A stretch of DNA of 64,000 nt from Ohtaekwangia koreensis. Lineage in GTDB: Bacteria > Bacteroidota > Bacteroidia > Cytophagales > Cyclobacteriaceae. Each line of letters begins with the position of its first letter. Positions within the stretch are counted from its first letter, which is position 1. Where the stretch lies: assembly GCF_900167975.1 (NCBI RefSeq), contig NZ_FUZU01000001.1, forward strand, positions 468,580-532,579. Reading direction: 5' to 3'. Positions 31,760 through 40,951 of the stretch are shown piece after piece. The notes under the pieces were generated by a model. That model had not been told where the DNA came from. It searched no databases and saw only the letters and a program-made list of their open reading frames with translations. The translations under genes and the position numbers were made by a program.

Positions 31760-32081
31760 CAGACGTGGTTACCACTTTATGAATCAACATAAATAAACCT
31801 ATCGCAAAGGCCATTGCTCCAAGCGTGCTGAGAATTGCTATGGGGATAAGATAGGGCTGATATGCAGCATACGAGTCCACACCATCCCGGGTAAGCAGCG
31901 GAATCCCTACAACGTAAAATAAATGCGTCAACAAACCAATGAGTGCGCCAATGGCCATCAGGTATCCTTCTGCCGCAGAGCGTTTTGAAATATAATATAG
32001 GGTGGCAGCGAGTACGGCCAAGCTTGGTATAACGCTTACAATCTTCTGTAACACTTCGAGAATGGTGCTCTGTAAATCCAT
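31728..32081 (-). CDS. Small integral membrane protein, function unknown
   Basis: From the ATG at 32081 this gives 117 residues with three to four hydrophobic segments (VSVIPSLAVLAATLYYIS, AAEGYLMAIGALIGLLTHLF, YLIPIAILSTLGAMAFAIGLFML). A longer frame to 32153 would add a polar head that is unlikely to be translated. Its 3' end overlaps the end of the TSUP permease gene by 32 nt in convergent orientation. I recognise no family; small proteins of this design are common and uncharacterised in Bacteroidota. Confidence 0.7.
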   Translation of the reverse strand: MDLQSTILEVLQKIVSVIPSLAVLAATLYYISKRSAAEGYLMAIGALIGLLTHLFYVVGIPLLTRDGVDSYAAYQPYLIPIAILSTLGAMAFAIGLFMLIHKVVTTSVTNTNGPSGY

Positions 32082-32236
32082 AGAGAAATAATTTGATGAT
32101 CCTGCAAAGTAAAGATTCATTCGGGAGTATCCACAATCCTTCCTATTTTGCACGACTAAAGTAAGAAGTGAGCGGAAGACTGGCGCGATGTAATTGAATG
32201 TCTGAACCTCACAACGTAACGTCTCAAATTCAACGC

Positions 32237-34678
32237 ATGAAAAAAATCAATTTCACCACACAGGTACTTCCGCATCTTGTAGCTGTTGGCGTCTTCCTGG
32301 TTGTAACCGTTTTCTTTTTCAGCCCGGTGTTCTTCGATAGTAAAACCATCAGCCAATACGATATTCAGCAGTGGGAGGGTTCATCCAAAGCACTTCGTGA
32401 CTATCGCGACAAGACAGGCGAAGAAGGATTATGGGCAGATGCTATGTTCAGCGGTATGCCGGCATACCTGATCAATACACATTGGAGCAACGGACCTGTG
32501 AGCTTTTTGAAACGTGCCTTGTCACTTTCATTGCCTCACCCGATATCGAATATTTTCCTCGCGTTTATCTGTTACTATATTATGTTGCTGGCCTTTCGTG
32601 TGCGACCGTACCTCGCCATTGGTGGTGCCATTGCGTTTGGGCTTTCATCCTATATGCTCATCGGCCTGGGCGCAGGTCATAATGCCCGCATAGGAGCAAT
32701 CGCTTTTATGCCGTTGGTGATGGCTGGTATTCACCTGGCTTTCTCTGGTAAAAAGATCCTGGGATTCGGAGTTACAACGGCAGGGCTAGCGCTTCAATTG
32801 AAAGAAAATCACTTACAGATTACATACTATTTGCTGTTCATCGTACTGGTGTATGGACTCGTTCGTCTCATCGAGTTTGTAAAAGAGAAGAGAACAGTCG
32901 ACTTTTTTAAAACGATTGGTATACTCGTAGCAGCAGCGGTTATTGCTGTAGGTTCTTTTGTAGGCCCGATGTGGGCGGTGACTGAATATAGCGAGTACTC
33001 CATTCGTGGTAAAGCACAATTAACTACCAGTGTGAAGAAAGAAGGCGATAGCGGTCTCGATAAAGAGTATGCTTTCCGCTATAGCTATGGTATACTTGAG
33101 CCGATGACGTTGCTCATTCCTAATTTCTATGGAGGCAGCAGCTCAAACTACCTGGTGCAAGATCCCAAGAGTGAAGTCTATAATGCATTGTCACGCTCAG
33201 GTGATCAGCAGACAGCCAATCAGCTTGCTCAATTTACATCGGCGTACTGGGGCATTAATCCGCTCAACGCTCCTTACTATGGAGGTGCCATTATATTTTT
33301 TCTGTTTGTATTGGGAATCGCTTTCGCGGATAAAAAATATGTTTGGTGGTTAATCCCTGTAGTCATCTTCGGAATTGTGACCAGCTGGGGTGATAGCTTT
33401 AAGTCATTCAATTATTTTCTGTTTGATTACCTGCCTGCCTATAACAAATTCAGGTCGGTAACTTTTATGATGATTATGCCGCTGTTCGCATTGCCCTTGT
33501 TGGGAATGTTGGGTCTTGAAAAACTTTTCGAAACCGGAGTGGACAAAGCAGCGAAAAAGAAATTGCTGATCGTGTTTGGCGCAACGGGAGGGCTGTGCGT
33601 AGTGCTATTATTGTTTGGTAGCATGATGAGCTTTATGACGCCTGATGAAAGCCAGTTGCCGTCATGGTTTACGGGTGCGCTGGCGGATGATCGAAAGGGT
33701 TTATTTCGCAGCGATGTGTTTCGCGCACTAGGTTTTATTATAGCAGCGTTTGTTGTGATATACTTTGAGGTGTGGAAGAAGTTAACACCGATAGCATTCT
33801 ATGCATTCCTGATCCTGATGATCACACTTGATCTTTCAATTGTTGATAAACGGTTCTTCCCGAAAGAGAAGTTTCAGCGTAAGCGTGAGAGTACACTCTT
33901 TGCCATGACTGCCGCTGATCAGGAGATTCTCAAAGATAAATCCTACTACAGGGTATATAATCTCCAGGGTACATTTGAAGAAGCACGCACTTCATATTTC
34001 CATAATTCGATTGGTGGATATCACGGAGTGAAAATGCGCAGATACCAGGATATGTATGATACATGTCTTTTCCGCGAGACCAATGCCTTTATACGTGATG
34101 TGCAAGCCGGTAAAGCTGATTTCACGCAGTACAGCGTTATGAACATGCTGAATGTGAAATATATAGTGTTCGGCCCGGATCGTACGAATATCATTCCGAA
34201 TCCTTCTGCTAATGGCAACGCATGGTTTGTGAATGAAGTAGTCACTGTAAACTCACCGACTGAAGAAATCCAGAAGACTTGTGGTGTGAATACGCGTACC
34301 ACGGCTGTTGTAGATGCTTCGAAGTTTAAAGTGGAACCAGTAAAAGGCGACACTGCCGCCACTATCCAGCTTACGGATTATAATCCAAACTATAAAAAGT
34401 ATGAAAGCCAGTCAGCCGAAAACGGTCTGGCTATATTTTCAGAACTATATTATCCGAAAGGCTGGAAAGCTTTTATTGATGGAAAAGAAACATCGATCAT
34501 TTGCGCGGACTATATATTGCGTGCACTGCAAGTGCCGGCAGGTAAACATACCATTGAATTTAAATTTGAACCTGCGGCTTATTATACCGGAAACAAAATC
34601 ACGATGATCTCTTCCTGGCTGATGCTCGTAACGCTTGTTGGGGCAGTAGTATGGAGTGTGAAAAAAGAAGGCGAATAG
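32237..34678 (+). CDS. YfhO family polytopic membrane protein
   Basis: From the ATG at 32237 the product is 813 residues; an in-frame ATG at 32198 would add 13. It has about twelve membrane segments, interrupted by a large soluble loop, and a last membrane segment near the C-terminus (MISSWLMLVTLVGAVVW). The family is distantly related to GT-C glycosyltransferases: the first periplasmic loop carries acidic residues (QYDIQQWEGS), and WADAMFSGMPAYL follows, as in YfhO proteins. Firmicute YfhO members act in lipoteichoic acid glycosylation; the Bacteroidota role is unknown, perhaps cell-envelope glycan or lipid modification. Confidence 0.85.
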   Translation: MKKINFTTQVLPHLVAVGVFLVVTVFFFSPVFFDSKTISQYDIQQWEGSSKALRDYRDKTGEEGLWADAMFSGMPAYLINTHWSNGPVSFLKRALSLSLPHPISNIFLAFICYYIMLLAFRVRPYLAIGGAIAFGLSSYMLIGLGAGHNARIGAIAFMPLVMAGIHLAFSGKKILGFGVTTAGLALQLKENHLQITYYLLFIVLVYGLVRLIEFVKEKRTVDFFKTIGILVAAAVIAVGSFVGPMWAVTEYSEYSIRGKAQLTTSVKKEGDSGLDKEYAFRYSYGILEPMTLLIPNFYGGSSSNYLVQDPKSEVYNALSRSGDQQTANQLAQFTSAYWGINPLNAPYYGGAIIFFLFVLGIAFADKKYVWWLIPVVIFGIVTSWGDSFKSFNYFLFDYLPAYNKFRSVTFMMIMPLFALPLLGMLGLEKLFETGVDKAAKKKLLIVFGATGGLCVVLLLFGSMMSFMTPDESQLPSWFTGALADDRKGLFRSDVFRALGFIIAAFVVIYFEVWKKLTPIAFYAFLILMITLDLSIVDKRFFPKEKFQRKRESTLFAMTAADQEILKDKSYYRVYNLQGTFEEARTSYFHNSIGGYHGVKMRRYQDMYDTCLFRETNAFIRDVQAGKADFTQYSVMNMLNVKYIVFGPDRTNIIPNPSANGNAWFVNEVVTVNSPTEEIQKTCGVNTRTTAVVDASKFKVEPVKGDTAATIQLTDYNPNYKKYESQSAENGLAIFSELYYPKGWKAFIDGKETSIICADYILRALQVPAGKHTIEFKFEPAAYYTGNKITMISSWLMLVTLVGAVVWSVKKEGE

Positions 34679-34707
34679 ATTCAGCTATATATCTGATGAT
34701 ATTGCAT

Positions 34708-34738
34708 AAAAAATGCCAGGTATACCTGGCATTTTTTA
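34708..34738. terminator. Bidirectional terminator between the YfhO gene and mdh
   Basis: AAATGCCAGGTA and TACCTGGCATTT form a perfect palindrome flanked by A-run and T-run. It serves both converging genes. Confidence 0.9.
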
Positions 34739-34761
34739 TTTATCAATAGTTTGACTGTTGA

Positions 34762-35691
34762 TCAGGCAAGATTCTCAAGTACGTCCATCACCTCTCTCAC
34801 CGCCTTGCGGCTTGATTCAAGGAGTATTCTTTCTTCCGGATTGAGGTCAAGTTCAATAACTTTTTCGATACCATTTTTCCCAAGTACTACCGGTACTCCG
34901 AGGTAGCAATCTTTGATACCGTACTCACCATCCAAACGGATACATACCGGGAATACTCTGCGCTGATCTTTCACAATAGCTTCTACCATTTGTGCAGCAG
35001 CAGACCCCGGTGCATACCATGCAGAAGTTCCCATCAGCTTCACCAATTCACCACCTCCTACTTTTGTTCTTTCAAGGATAGCGTTCAATTTGTCTTTATC
35101 GATCAACTCTGTTACAGGTATACCAGCAACGGTTGTATAGCGTGGAAGTGGCACCATCGTATCGCCATGGCCACCGAGTAACATAGCCTGTATATCTTTC
35201 GGAGATATATTTAATGCTTCCGCAAGAAATGCGCGGTAACGTGCAGTATCCAGTATACCGGCCATACCAAATACTTTCGTGCGTGGAAGCTTCGAAGTTA
35301 AATGTGCCTGGTATGTCATTACATCCAACGGGTTGGATACTACTATAATGATCGCTTCAGGTGAATACTTGATAACATTCTCAGTAACTGACTTCACAAT
35401 GCCAGCGTTGGTTCCGATAAGATCATCACGGCTCATACCAGGTTTACGCGGAAGACCCGAAGTAATTACGACAACATCCGAGTTTGCAGACTTTGAATAA
35501 TCATTGGTAGCACCAATTGTACGGCTGTCGTACAAGTCGATCGGAGCTTTCTGCCAAATGTCCAAAGCCTTTCCTTCAGCAAGACCTTCTTTAATATCAA
35601 CGAGCACGATTTCGTTGGCCACCTCGCGATAGGCCAATACATCGGCACATGTGGCGCCTACATTACCAGCGCCAACTACTGTTACTTTCAT
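34762..35691 (-). CDS. mdh: Malate dehydrogenase
   Basis: This 309-residue NAD-dependent malate dehydrogenase of the LDH-like group interconverts malate and oxaloacetate in the TCA cycle. It has the dinucleotide motif VVGAGNVGATCAD, the substrate-loop sequence LPRKPGMSRDDLIGTN (arginine-rich, as in malate-specific enzymes), SNPLDVMTY and the catalytic GGHGDTMVP. A 14-bp palindrome CAGTGGACCCACTG lies in its upstream region (35726-35739). Confidence 0.97.
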   Translation of the reverse strand: MKVTVVGAGNVGATCADVLAYREVANEIVLVDIKEGLAEGKALDIWQKAPIDLYDSRTIGATNDYSKSANSDVVVITSGLPRKPGMSRDDLIGTNAGIVKSVTENVIKYSPEAIIIVVSNPLDVMTYQAHLTSKLPRTKVFGMAGILDTARYRAFLAEALNISPKDIQAMLLGGHGDTMVPLPRYTTVAGIPVTELIDKDKLNAILERTKVGGGELVKLMGTSAWYAPGSAAAQMVEAIVKDQRRVFPVCIRLDGEYGIKDCYLGVPVVLGKNGIEKVIELDLNPEERILLESSRKAVREVMDVLENLA

Positions 35692-35858
35692 AAGAATAAT
35701 GATTTATGGGTTTGTATATTAATCTCAGTGGACCCACTGGATAAACTTGAGCAAGATGGTATAAACTTTAAAATCTGCACCTTTTTGTTTTCAGCAGGAA
35801 TATAGTTCAAACGCTGCCAGGCACCAATTTAGGATACTACCTGTCAAAAAAAAAGATA

Positions 35859-37184
35859 TTACCGAAAATGTGAAGATACCTTGAACGTTAATGTTCGGCT
35901 GGTCGTGTCAGTTAGTTTAAACCGGTTATCAATTCTGTACCCGACAATCCAGATAATTTCTCCCTGCGACTCCAATACCGTTACTGAATCTTTATCGGCT
36001 ACAGAGATTTTCTGGTCGATTAAAAAATCACTAACCTTTTTACGATGACTCATTCCAAGCGGAAAGAATGCATCACCTGCTTTCCATTTTCTCCACACTA
36101 AAGGGAATTCAATACTATCTGCATCCAGCGTGGCCTCGAGCGGGTCTGTTGATTTTAATATCGTAGCAGGTGTATAGATATCCATCTGCCACGAATCGAG
36201 TTGAGCCTGATGTTGGTCTTTCTCTATATAGACATCATTCACGAAATCAACAGACGGTGTCACGATGAGAAGTTCGCGATCGATAACAAGCTGATACGAA
36301 GAAGATAAAAACCGTTTGCCGGATTGGCCGGGTAACGATTCAATAATATCAGTACATACATCATGATTAAATCCATACGTCTTTAAGAATTTCCAGAGTA
36401 TAGATGCTTCATGTGGCAATCCTGAAAAGTAATTTTTTTGTATCGTTATTCTTCTTTCAGATGTATGGGTATACTTCTCTCTCCATGTATCAAATGCATC
36501 ATTGATCAAAAAGATTTCACCCTGTGCTTTTGAGAAGCCACGTTGTACGGTGCTTTCCAGCGAAGGATTAATTTCTTTCAAGGCAGGAATAATACGATGA
36601 CGAATGAAGTTGCGTTGGTAGTCATCAGTTTGATTACTGATATCTTCACGCCAGGCAATTGTATTCTGCTGTGCATATTGTTCTATAGTATCACGCGTGG
36701 CAAACAACATCGGCCGGATAATTTTACCATGCTGTACAGGTATACCCGTGAATCCTTCGAGAGACGCACCGTGCACCCAGTTCAACAGAACTGTTTCAAG
36801 TGAATCATTCAGATGATGTGCTGTTGCGAGGAAATCAAATGCATGTTCAGCAAGAAGTTTTTCAAACCAGGTATAGCGCAGTTCGCGTGCAGCCATTTGT
36901 GTAGAAAGCTTGCTCACTTCCGCATACTGTGCTGTTTCAAACCGGTTGACGAAGCAAGGTATATTTAACTGACGTGCAGTTGCTTTCACAAAATCTTCGT
37001 CACCATCAGAATCGGCACCTCGCAGCTGAAAATTACAATGTGCTATCGCGATGGAGAAGCCAGCACGGTGAAATAAATGTACCATTATCATAGAGTCTAT
37101 GCCACCGCTTACCGCCAGCAGTACCCGGTCAGTTGGTTTGCAAAGCTTATGCTGTTCAATATGGTTCAGAAATTGCTCTATCAC
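35859..37184 (-). CDS. tilS: tRNA(Ile)-lysidine synthase TilS
   Basis: TilS converts the wobble C of the CAU-anticodon isoleucine tRNA to lysidine. The PP-loop is LLAVSGGIDSM near the N-terminus, followed by HCNFQLRG, a conserved ATAHHLNDSLETVLL, and the C-terminal TilS domain (VWRKWKAGDAFFPLG). There is no ATG at the 5' end. I chose GTG at 37184, giving MIEQFLNHIEQ like homologues (441 residues); a TTG at 37190 adds two residues. Directly upstream lies a 7-nt tandem repeat tract, which leaves only about 50 nt to the divergent OstA-like gene. Confidence 0.93.
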   Translation of the reverse strand: MIEQFLNHIEQHKLCKPTDRVLLAVSGGIDSMIMVHLFHRAGFSIAIAHCNFQLRGADSDGDEDFVKATARQLNIPCFVNRFETAQYAEVSKLSTQMAARELRYTWFEKLLAEHAFDFLATAHHLNDSLETVLLNWVHGASLEGFTGIPVQHGKIIRPMLFATRDTIEQYAQQNTIAWREDISNQTDDYQRNFIRHRIIPALKEINPSLESTVQRGFSKAQGEIFLINDAFDTWREKYTHTSERRITIQKNYFSGLPHEASILWKFLKTYGFNHDVCTDIIESLPGQSGKRFLSSSYQLVIDRELLIVTPSVDFVNDVYIEKDQHQAQLDSWQMDIYTPATILKSTDPLEATLDADSIEFPLVWRKWKAGDAFFPLGMSHRKKVSDFLIDQKISVADKDSVTVLESQGEIIWIVGYRIDNRFKLTDTTSRTLTFKVSSHFR

Positions 37185-37196
37185 GCCCAAATGTAT

Positions 37197-37227
37197 CGAT
37201 TTACGATTTTAGATTTACGATTTGTAG
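37197..37227. repeat. 7-nt tandem repeat between tilS and the OstA-like gene
   Basis: CGATTTA, CGATTTT, AGATTTA and CGATTTG follow each other without gaps. The tract fills most of the divergent intergenic space. A second 7-nt periodic tract of different sequence lies inside the next gene at 37272-37306. Confidence 0.75.
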
Positions 37228-37241
37228 CTTGCACCTGAATT

Positions 37242-38882
37242 ATGGATAGTATACGATTTAATATAAAAGCCGGAAAGCAAAAAGCAGAAAGCGGAAAGCT
37301 TGGAGCAGGAGGGAAGATCGTGGGCAATGGTTATTCGTTGTTGTTTTTTTTGCTGATGATAATTTTAACGGCAGGAGCTATACCGGCTGTTGCTCAAAAG
37401 AAGGTCAAGCTGAAACAGGCTGATCAATTAAGAGGTGGAAGACAGGGAGAGGAACGCTTTGATCGATTGATCGGGAATGTGATCCTTACGCAAAATCAAA
37501 CTACTATTTACTGCGATTCTGCTTACTTCTTTAAGAAGCGAAATTATGTGGAGGCTTATGGTCGTGTGAAAATATTGGAGGGAGATTCCGTAACCATTAC
37601 CGGCCGTAAACTGGAATACGATGGCAATACGAAAAAGGCTAAGCTCCGATCAAATGTAGTATTTACCAAGCTTGCAACGGCTACCCTATACACTGACTTC
37701 CTTGACTTCGATCGCAATACAAACATTGCTAACTATTTTAATAACGGAAGGCTTGTCGATAGCATAAATGTACTTACCAGTAACAAAGGATACTATAATG
37801 TAAACTCAAACCTGGCTTCGTTCAAGCGAAATGTGCATGTGAAAAATCCAGACTATACAATGACGGCTGATAGTCTTCAGTATAATTCACGATCGAAGAT
37901 CATCTACTTCGTAACGCCTACAACGGTTGTCGATAAAGACAGCAGTATATTTGTATACGAGAACGGGTTCTATCAAACAACCTCCAAGCAATCTGATTTA
38001 AAGCTGGGATCAGCGGAGACGCAAGACTATAAACTCGATGCAGAAGACTATAAGCTTGATGACATTCGGAAGAAATACCTTTTCCGGAGGAATGTAGTAA
38101 TGACCTATAAAAAAGAAAACCTGATCATCTATGGACAATCAGCGGATTACTTTAAGAGTCAGGGAATCGCGAAAGTATACGACAATGCTTATATAGCGAA
38201 AGTAACAGAGAATAACGATACGCTTTTTATATCAGCCGATACGCTGGTTTCTATTGATAGTCCTGACCCTAGTAAAAAGCGGTTGCTCGCCTATAACAAT
38301 GTAAAGATTTATAAAAAAGATATGCAGGGGTTGGCAGACTCTCTGGAGTATCGTTCAATGGATTCGACTATATATTTCTATAAAGATCCTATACTTTGGT
38401 CGCAAGACAATCAAATGACTGCAGACTCGATTCGGATGTTGATCAAGAATAACACCATCGACCGCATATTTATGGTAGCTAATTCTTTCGTGGTATCACA
38501 AGATACACTCATCAACTTTAACCAGGTGAAAGGAAGAAAGATGACCACGTTCTTCAGAAACAAAAAAATAGATCACGTAGTGGTAGAGGGGAACGGTGAG
38601 AGTGTATACTTCGCCCTGGACGAAAAGACAAACAAGGCGATGGGGATGAATAAAATTATCTGTAGTAACATCACTATTCGGTTTAAAGAAGGAAAGGTTA
38701 ACAACATGAGTTTCTATGTTAAACCGGAAGCCAGTTTTATTCCGCCACACGAGCTTAAGGTAGAAGACACAAAACTGAAAGGGTTTGTATGGCGTGGAAA
38801 AGAAAAACCTAAACGAGAGGATGTTGTAAAGTCTCCGGTGATCAGCAACCCTGGCCCTTCATCCGATCGTAAACGTTTGTGA
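37242..38882 (+). CDS. OstA/LptA-like protein, probable LPS export component
   Basis: This 546-residue protein has the beta-jellyroll repeats of the OstA/LptA family: ILTQNQTTIYCDSAYFFKKR, VEAYGRVKILEGDSVTITG, then repeated tyrosine/asparagine strands (TMTADSLQYNSRSKIIYF, MTADSIRMLIKNNTIDRI). In Bacteroidota such long OstA-like proteins are thought to form the periplasmic bridge that carries LPS to the outer membrane. The signal peptide core (GYSLLFFLLMIILTAGAIPAVAQ) begins near residue 30. The preceding residues are encoded by a 7-nt tandem repeat, so the true start may be GTG at 37320. Proline- and lysine-rich residues end the protein. Confidence 0.85.
   Translation: MDSIRFNIKAGKQKAESGKLGAGGKIVGNGYSLLFFLLMIILTAGAIPAVAQKKVKLKQADQLRGGRQGEERFDRLIGNVILTQNQTTIYCDSAYFFKKRNYVEAYGRVKILEGDSVTITGRKLEYDGNTKKAKLRSNVVFTKLATATLYTDFLDFDRNTNIANYFNNGRLVDSINVLTSNKGYYNVNSNLASFKRNVHVKNPDYTMTADSLQYNSRSKIIYFVTPTTVVDKDSSIFVYENGFYQTTSKQSDLKLGSAETQDYKLDAEDYKLDDIRKKYLFRRNVVMTYKKENLIIYGQSADYFKSQGIAKVYDNAYIAKVTENNDTLFISADTLVSIDSPDPSKKRLLAYNNVKIYKKDMQGLADSLEYRSMDSTIYFYKDPILWSQDNQMTADSIRMLIKNNTIDRIFMVANSFVVSQDTLINFNQVKGRKMTTFFRNKKIDHVVVEGNGESVYFALDEKTNKAMGMNKIICSNITIRFKEGKVNNMSFYVKPEASFIPPHELKVEDTKLKGFVWRGKEKPKREDVVKSPVISNPGPSSDRKRL
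37272..37306 (+). repeat. 7-nt tandem repeat inside the 5' end of the OstA-like gene
   Basis: GGAAAGC, AAAAAGC, AGAAAGC, GGAAAGC and TTGGAGC follow without gaps. If translated they give a basic Lys/Gly/Ser stretch between the first ATG and the signal peptide. This is odd for a secreted protein. Confidence 0.75.
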
Positions 38883-38972
38883 TATAAATTATTGGCTCGC
38901 TGAACGAAAAACATTTCGTTCTATTATGACAATCCATGAAAAAGTTTAACTTTTGTAGAATATGCTGTCTCT

Positions 38973-39677
38973 ATGAGAAAACTTTTGTTGTTGGTGATTG
39001 TCACAACCCTGTGCCGGGTATCTTTCGGTCAGGGTTTTGAGATTATCGGCTTGCAGGAGACGCATCATGGACTGATCGGGGAGACTATCAAAGCTCCTGT
39101 TCGTTTTAAAAATACATCAGATAAAACCGTCACGCTCATCATTCGTAAAGTTGACGGCCAGATCGGAAGCACCCAGAAGAACTTTTTTTGTCTCGACAAC
39201 AACTGCCTTGATCAAAAGACAGAAGACTATATATTAAAAGTTGATGCCGGACAAACCATCAGCAGTTTTCAAGTGGCGTTGGAAGCAGGTTTGGTTTCAG
39301 GTGAAAGTAACGTTCGGTATGTTGTTTATAGCAAATCGAATCCAACCCAGGCGATGGAGTTTACCGTAAACTTTACGGTGACCGAAAAACCTGAAAAGCA
39401 AAGTCTTTACTCTTCCAGATTTATTAATCTTCACGATGTATACCCGAACCCTGTAACAGATTACGCTTTTGTTGAATACAAGATCCTGAATGAGCAGGTG
39501 AAGGCGAAGATCATCATGCACAACCTTTTGGGAAATTCCGTTGGCGATTATCCGCTCCCATCTTCTGAAAGCCGCGTTCGTATCCGCGTGGAAGATCTCA
39601 ATGCCGGTATTTATTTTTACACCCTCTATCTCGACAACGAAGGTGTTATGACCCGCAAACTCATCGTAAAAAAATAA
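38973..39677 (+). CDS. Secreted protein with type IX sorting domain
   Basis: This 234-residue protein has a signal peptide (MRKLLLLVIVTTLCRVSFGQ), one immunoglobulin-like beta-sandwich of about 110 residues (with CLDNNCLD) and a C-terminal sorting domain from about residue 155 (DVYPNPVTDYAFVEY to GVMTRKLIVKK). The tail targets it for export by the type IX system. The N-terminal domain matches no function I recognise; it could be adhesive or structural. It stands alone upstream of bamD. Confidence 0.85.
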   Translation: MRKLLLLVIVTTLCRVSFGQGFEIIGLQETHHGLIGETIKAPVRFKNTSDKTVTLIIRKVDGQIGSTQKNFFCLDNNCLDQKTEDYILKVDAGQTISSFQVALEAGLVSGESNVRYVVYSKSNPTQAMEFTVNFTVTEKPEKQSLYSSRFINLHDVYPNPVTDYAFVEYKILNEQVKAKIIMHNLLGNSVGDYPLPSSESRVRIRVEDLNAGIYFYTLYLDNEGVMTRKLIVKK

Positions 39678-39682
39678 TCATT

Positions 39683-39705
39683 AAGGTGCTTAAACAGGCA
39701 CTTTT
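39683..39705 (+). terminator. Weak terminator after the type IX-sorted protein
   Basis: AAGGTGC pairs with GCACTTT (one G-T pair) around a short loop, followed by TTT. It is weaker than the other terminators here. Confidence 0.45.
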
Positions 39706-39804
39706 TGCCTGGGAGTTCACATTCTCATTTAAAAAGAACTTTTTATTCATTGCCCACATCCTATTTCCGTAAAAACAGCGTTTTTCAGTTCTAAACTCTT
39801 ATAT

Positions 39805-39812
39805 TATATTTG
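39805..39812 (+). promoter_or_regulatory. -7 box of the bamD operon
   Basis: TATATTTG matches TAnnTTTG exactly and ends only 7 nt before the bamD ATG. The transcript would have a leader of just a few nucleotides. A T-rich stretch at 39781-39785 stands in for the -33 box. Confidence 0.55.
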
Positions 39813-39819
39813 CGGGCTT

Positions 39820-40632
39820 ATGCGGAATCAATCAGTTTCATTCTTTTTAATTTTAATCCTGCTTGCAGGTGCATCGTGCAGTAAATTCAGAAGGATTGAA
39901 AAAAGCCAGGATTGGCGTGTGAAGTACGAAGGAGCGCTGAATTATTATAATAAGAAGGATTATTACAAGGCTTCCGTATTGTTCGAACAGATTTTACCGA
40001 TTGTCCGCGGCTTGCCTGAAGGTGAGAAGGTTCAGTTTTACCTTGCGTATTGCCAGTTCTACGATAAGCTTTATCTATTGGCTTCCGAGCAATTCAAAAC
40101 CTTTTATGAAACCTACGGACGAAGCACGCTGGCGGAAGAAGCACGATACATGTTTGCATATTCGCAGTATGCATCGTCTCCTAAACCAAATCTCGATCAA
40201 ACCAACAGCATCAATGCCATGGCTGCGATGCAGGAATTTTTGAACCGCTATCCAAATAGCAAGTTCAGAGAGCAAGCTATAGAAGTGATCTTTACCACAC
40301 AGGCAAAACTTGAAAAGAAGGGATTCGATAACGCTTATCAATACTATAAGATGCGTAGCTATAAAGCCGCCATTGTAGCGTTGAATAATTTTAAGAATAA
40401 CTTTCCTGACTCGAAGTATATTGAAGAGGCTGCCTACCTGGTAGTATCAGCCGAGTACAAGCTGGCGCAGCAAAGCATCTACTCGAAACAAATAGATCGC
40501 TATAAGGCGGTAGTAGAACACTATAAGGAATTTGTAGACCAATATCCGCAGAGCAAATTCTTGAAGGACGCAGAAAAAATGTATGCGGAAAGTATGGAGA
40601 AGTTAAACAAAGTAAAAAACACTAATACATAA
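39820..40632 (+). CDS. bamD: Outer membrane protein assembly factor BamD
   Basis: This 270-residue lipoprotein (lipobox LLAGASCSK, cysteine near residue 21) has the TPR repeats of BamD, such as ALNYYNKKDYYKASVLFEQI and SEQFKTFYETYGRST, with the family's YPNSKFREQA and FPDSKYIEEA motifs. With BamA it inserts beta-barrel proteins into the outer membrane. It starts the bamD-rpoZ-coaBC run, with rpoZ 4 nt downstream. Confidence 0.93.
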   Translation: MRNQSVSFFLILILLAGASCSKFRRIEKSQDWRVKYEGALNYYNKKDYYKASVLFEQILPIVRGLPEGEKVQFYLAYCQFYDKLYLLASEQFKTFYETYGRSTLAEEARYMFAYSQYASSPKPNLDQTNSINAMAAMQEFLNRYPNSKFREQAIEVIFTTQAKLEKKGFDNAYQYYKMRSYKAAIVALNNFKNNFPDSKYIEEAAYLVVSAEYKLAQQSIYSKQIDRYKAVVEHYKEFVDQYPQSKFLKDAEKMYAESMEKLNKVKNTNT

Positions 40633-40636
40633 GTAT

Positions 40637-40948
40637 ATGGCAGCTCAATCATCTATAATTACCCGCGATGTTGATAAGATAGCATCACAGACTGGAAATC
40701 TATATGAATCAGTGGTGGTAATCTCCAGGCGTGCACGCCAGATTGCAGTGAACCTGAAAGAAGAACTCAATAATAAATTAGCAGAGTTTGCTACTACGGT
40801 AGATAACCTGGAAGAAGTTTTTGAAAACCGCGAACAGATCGAGATATCAAAGTTCTATGAGCGGATGCCAAAACCTACAAACACTGCGATTGAAGAGTTT
40901 CAGGATGGCGAACTGAATTTCCGTATGCGCAACGAAGAAATCGCTTAG
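40637..40948 (+). CDS. rpoZ: RNA polymerase omega subunit, Bacteroidota type
   Basis: This 103-residue protein is the divergent omega subunit of Bacteroidota. It carries the RDVDKIASQTGNLYESVVVI start and the ISRRARQIAVNLKEEL helix that replace the classic omega motif. It assists assembly of the beta' subunit. The neighbours bamD (4-nt gap) and coaBC are the usual ones in this phylum. Confidence 0.93.
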   Translation: MAAQSSIITRDVDKIASQTGNLYESVVVISRRARQIAVNLKEELNNKLAEFATTVDNLEEVFENREQIEISKFYERMPKPTNTAIEEFQDGELNFRMRNEEIA

Positions 40949-40951
40949 TAG

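Noticed and set aside
35726-35739. CAGTGGACCCACTG palindrome upstream of mdh as an operator
   Set aside because: The arms are only 6 bp and there is no second copy or recognisable promoter beside it, so I do not list it as a site.
37242-37319. Basic repeat-encoded N-terminus of the OstA-like protein as a functional domain
   Set aside because: It is encoded by a 7-nt tandem repeat and precedes a good signal peptide. A downstream GTG start would remove it, so a function is not supported.
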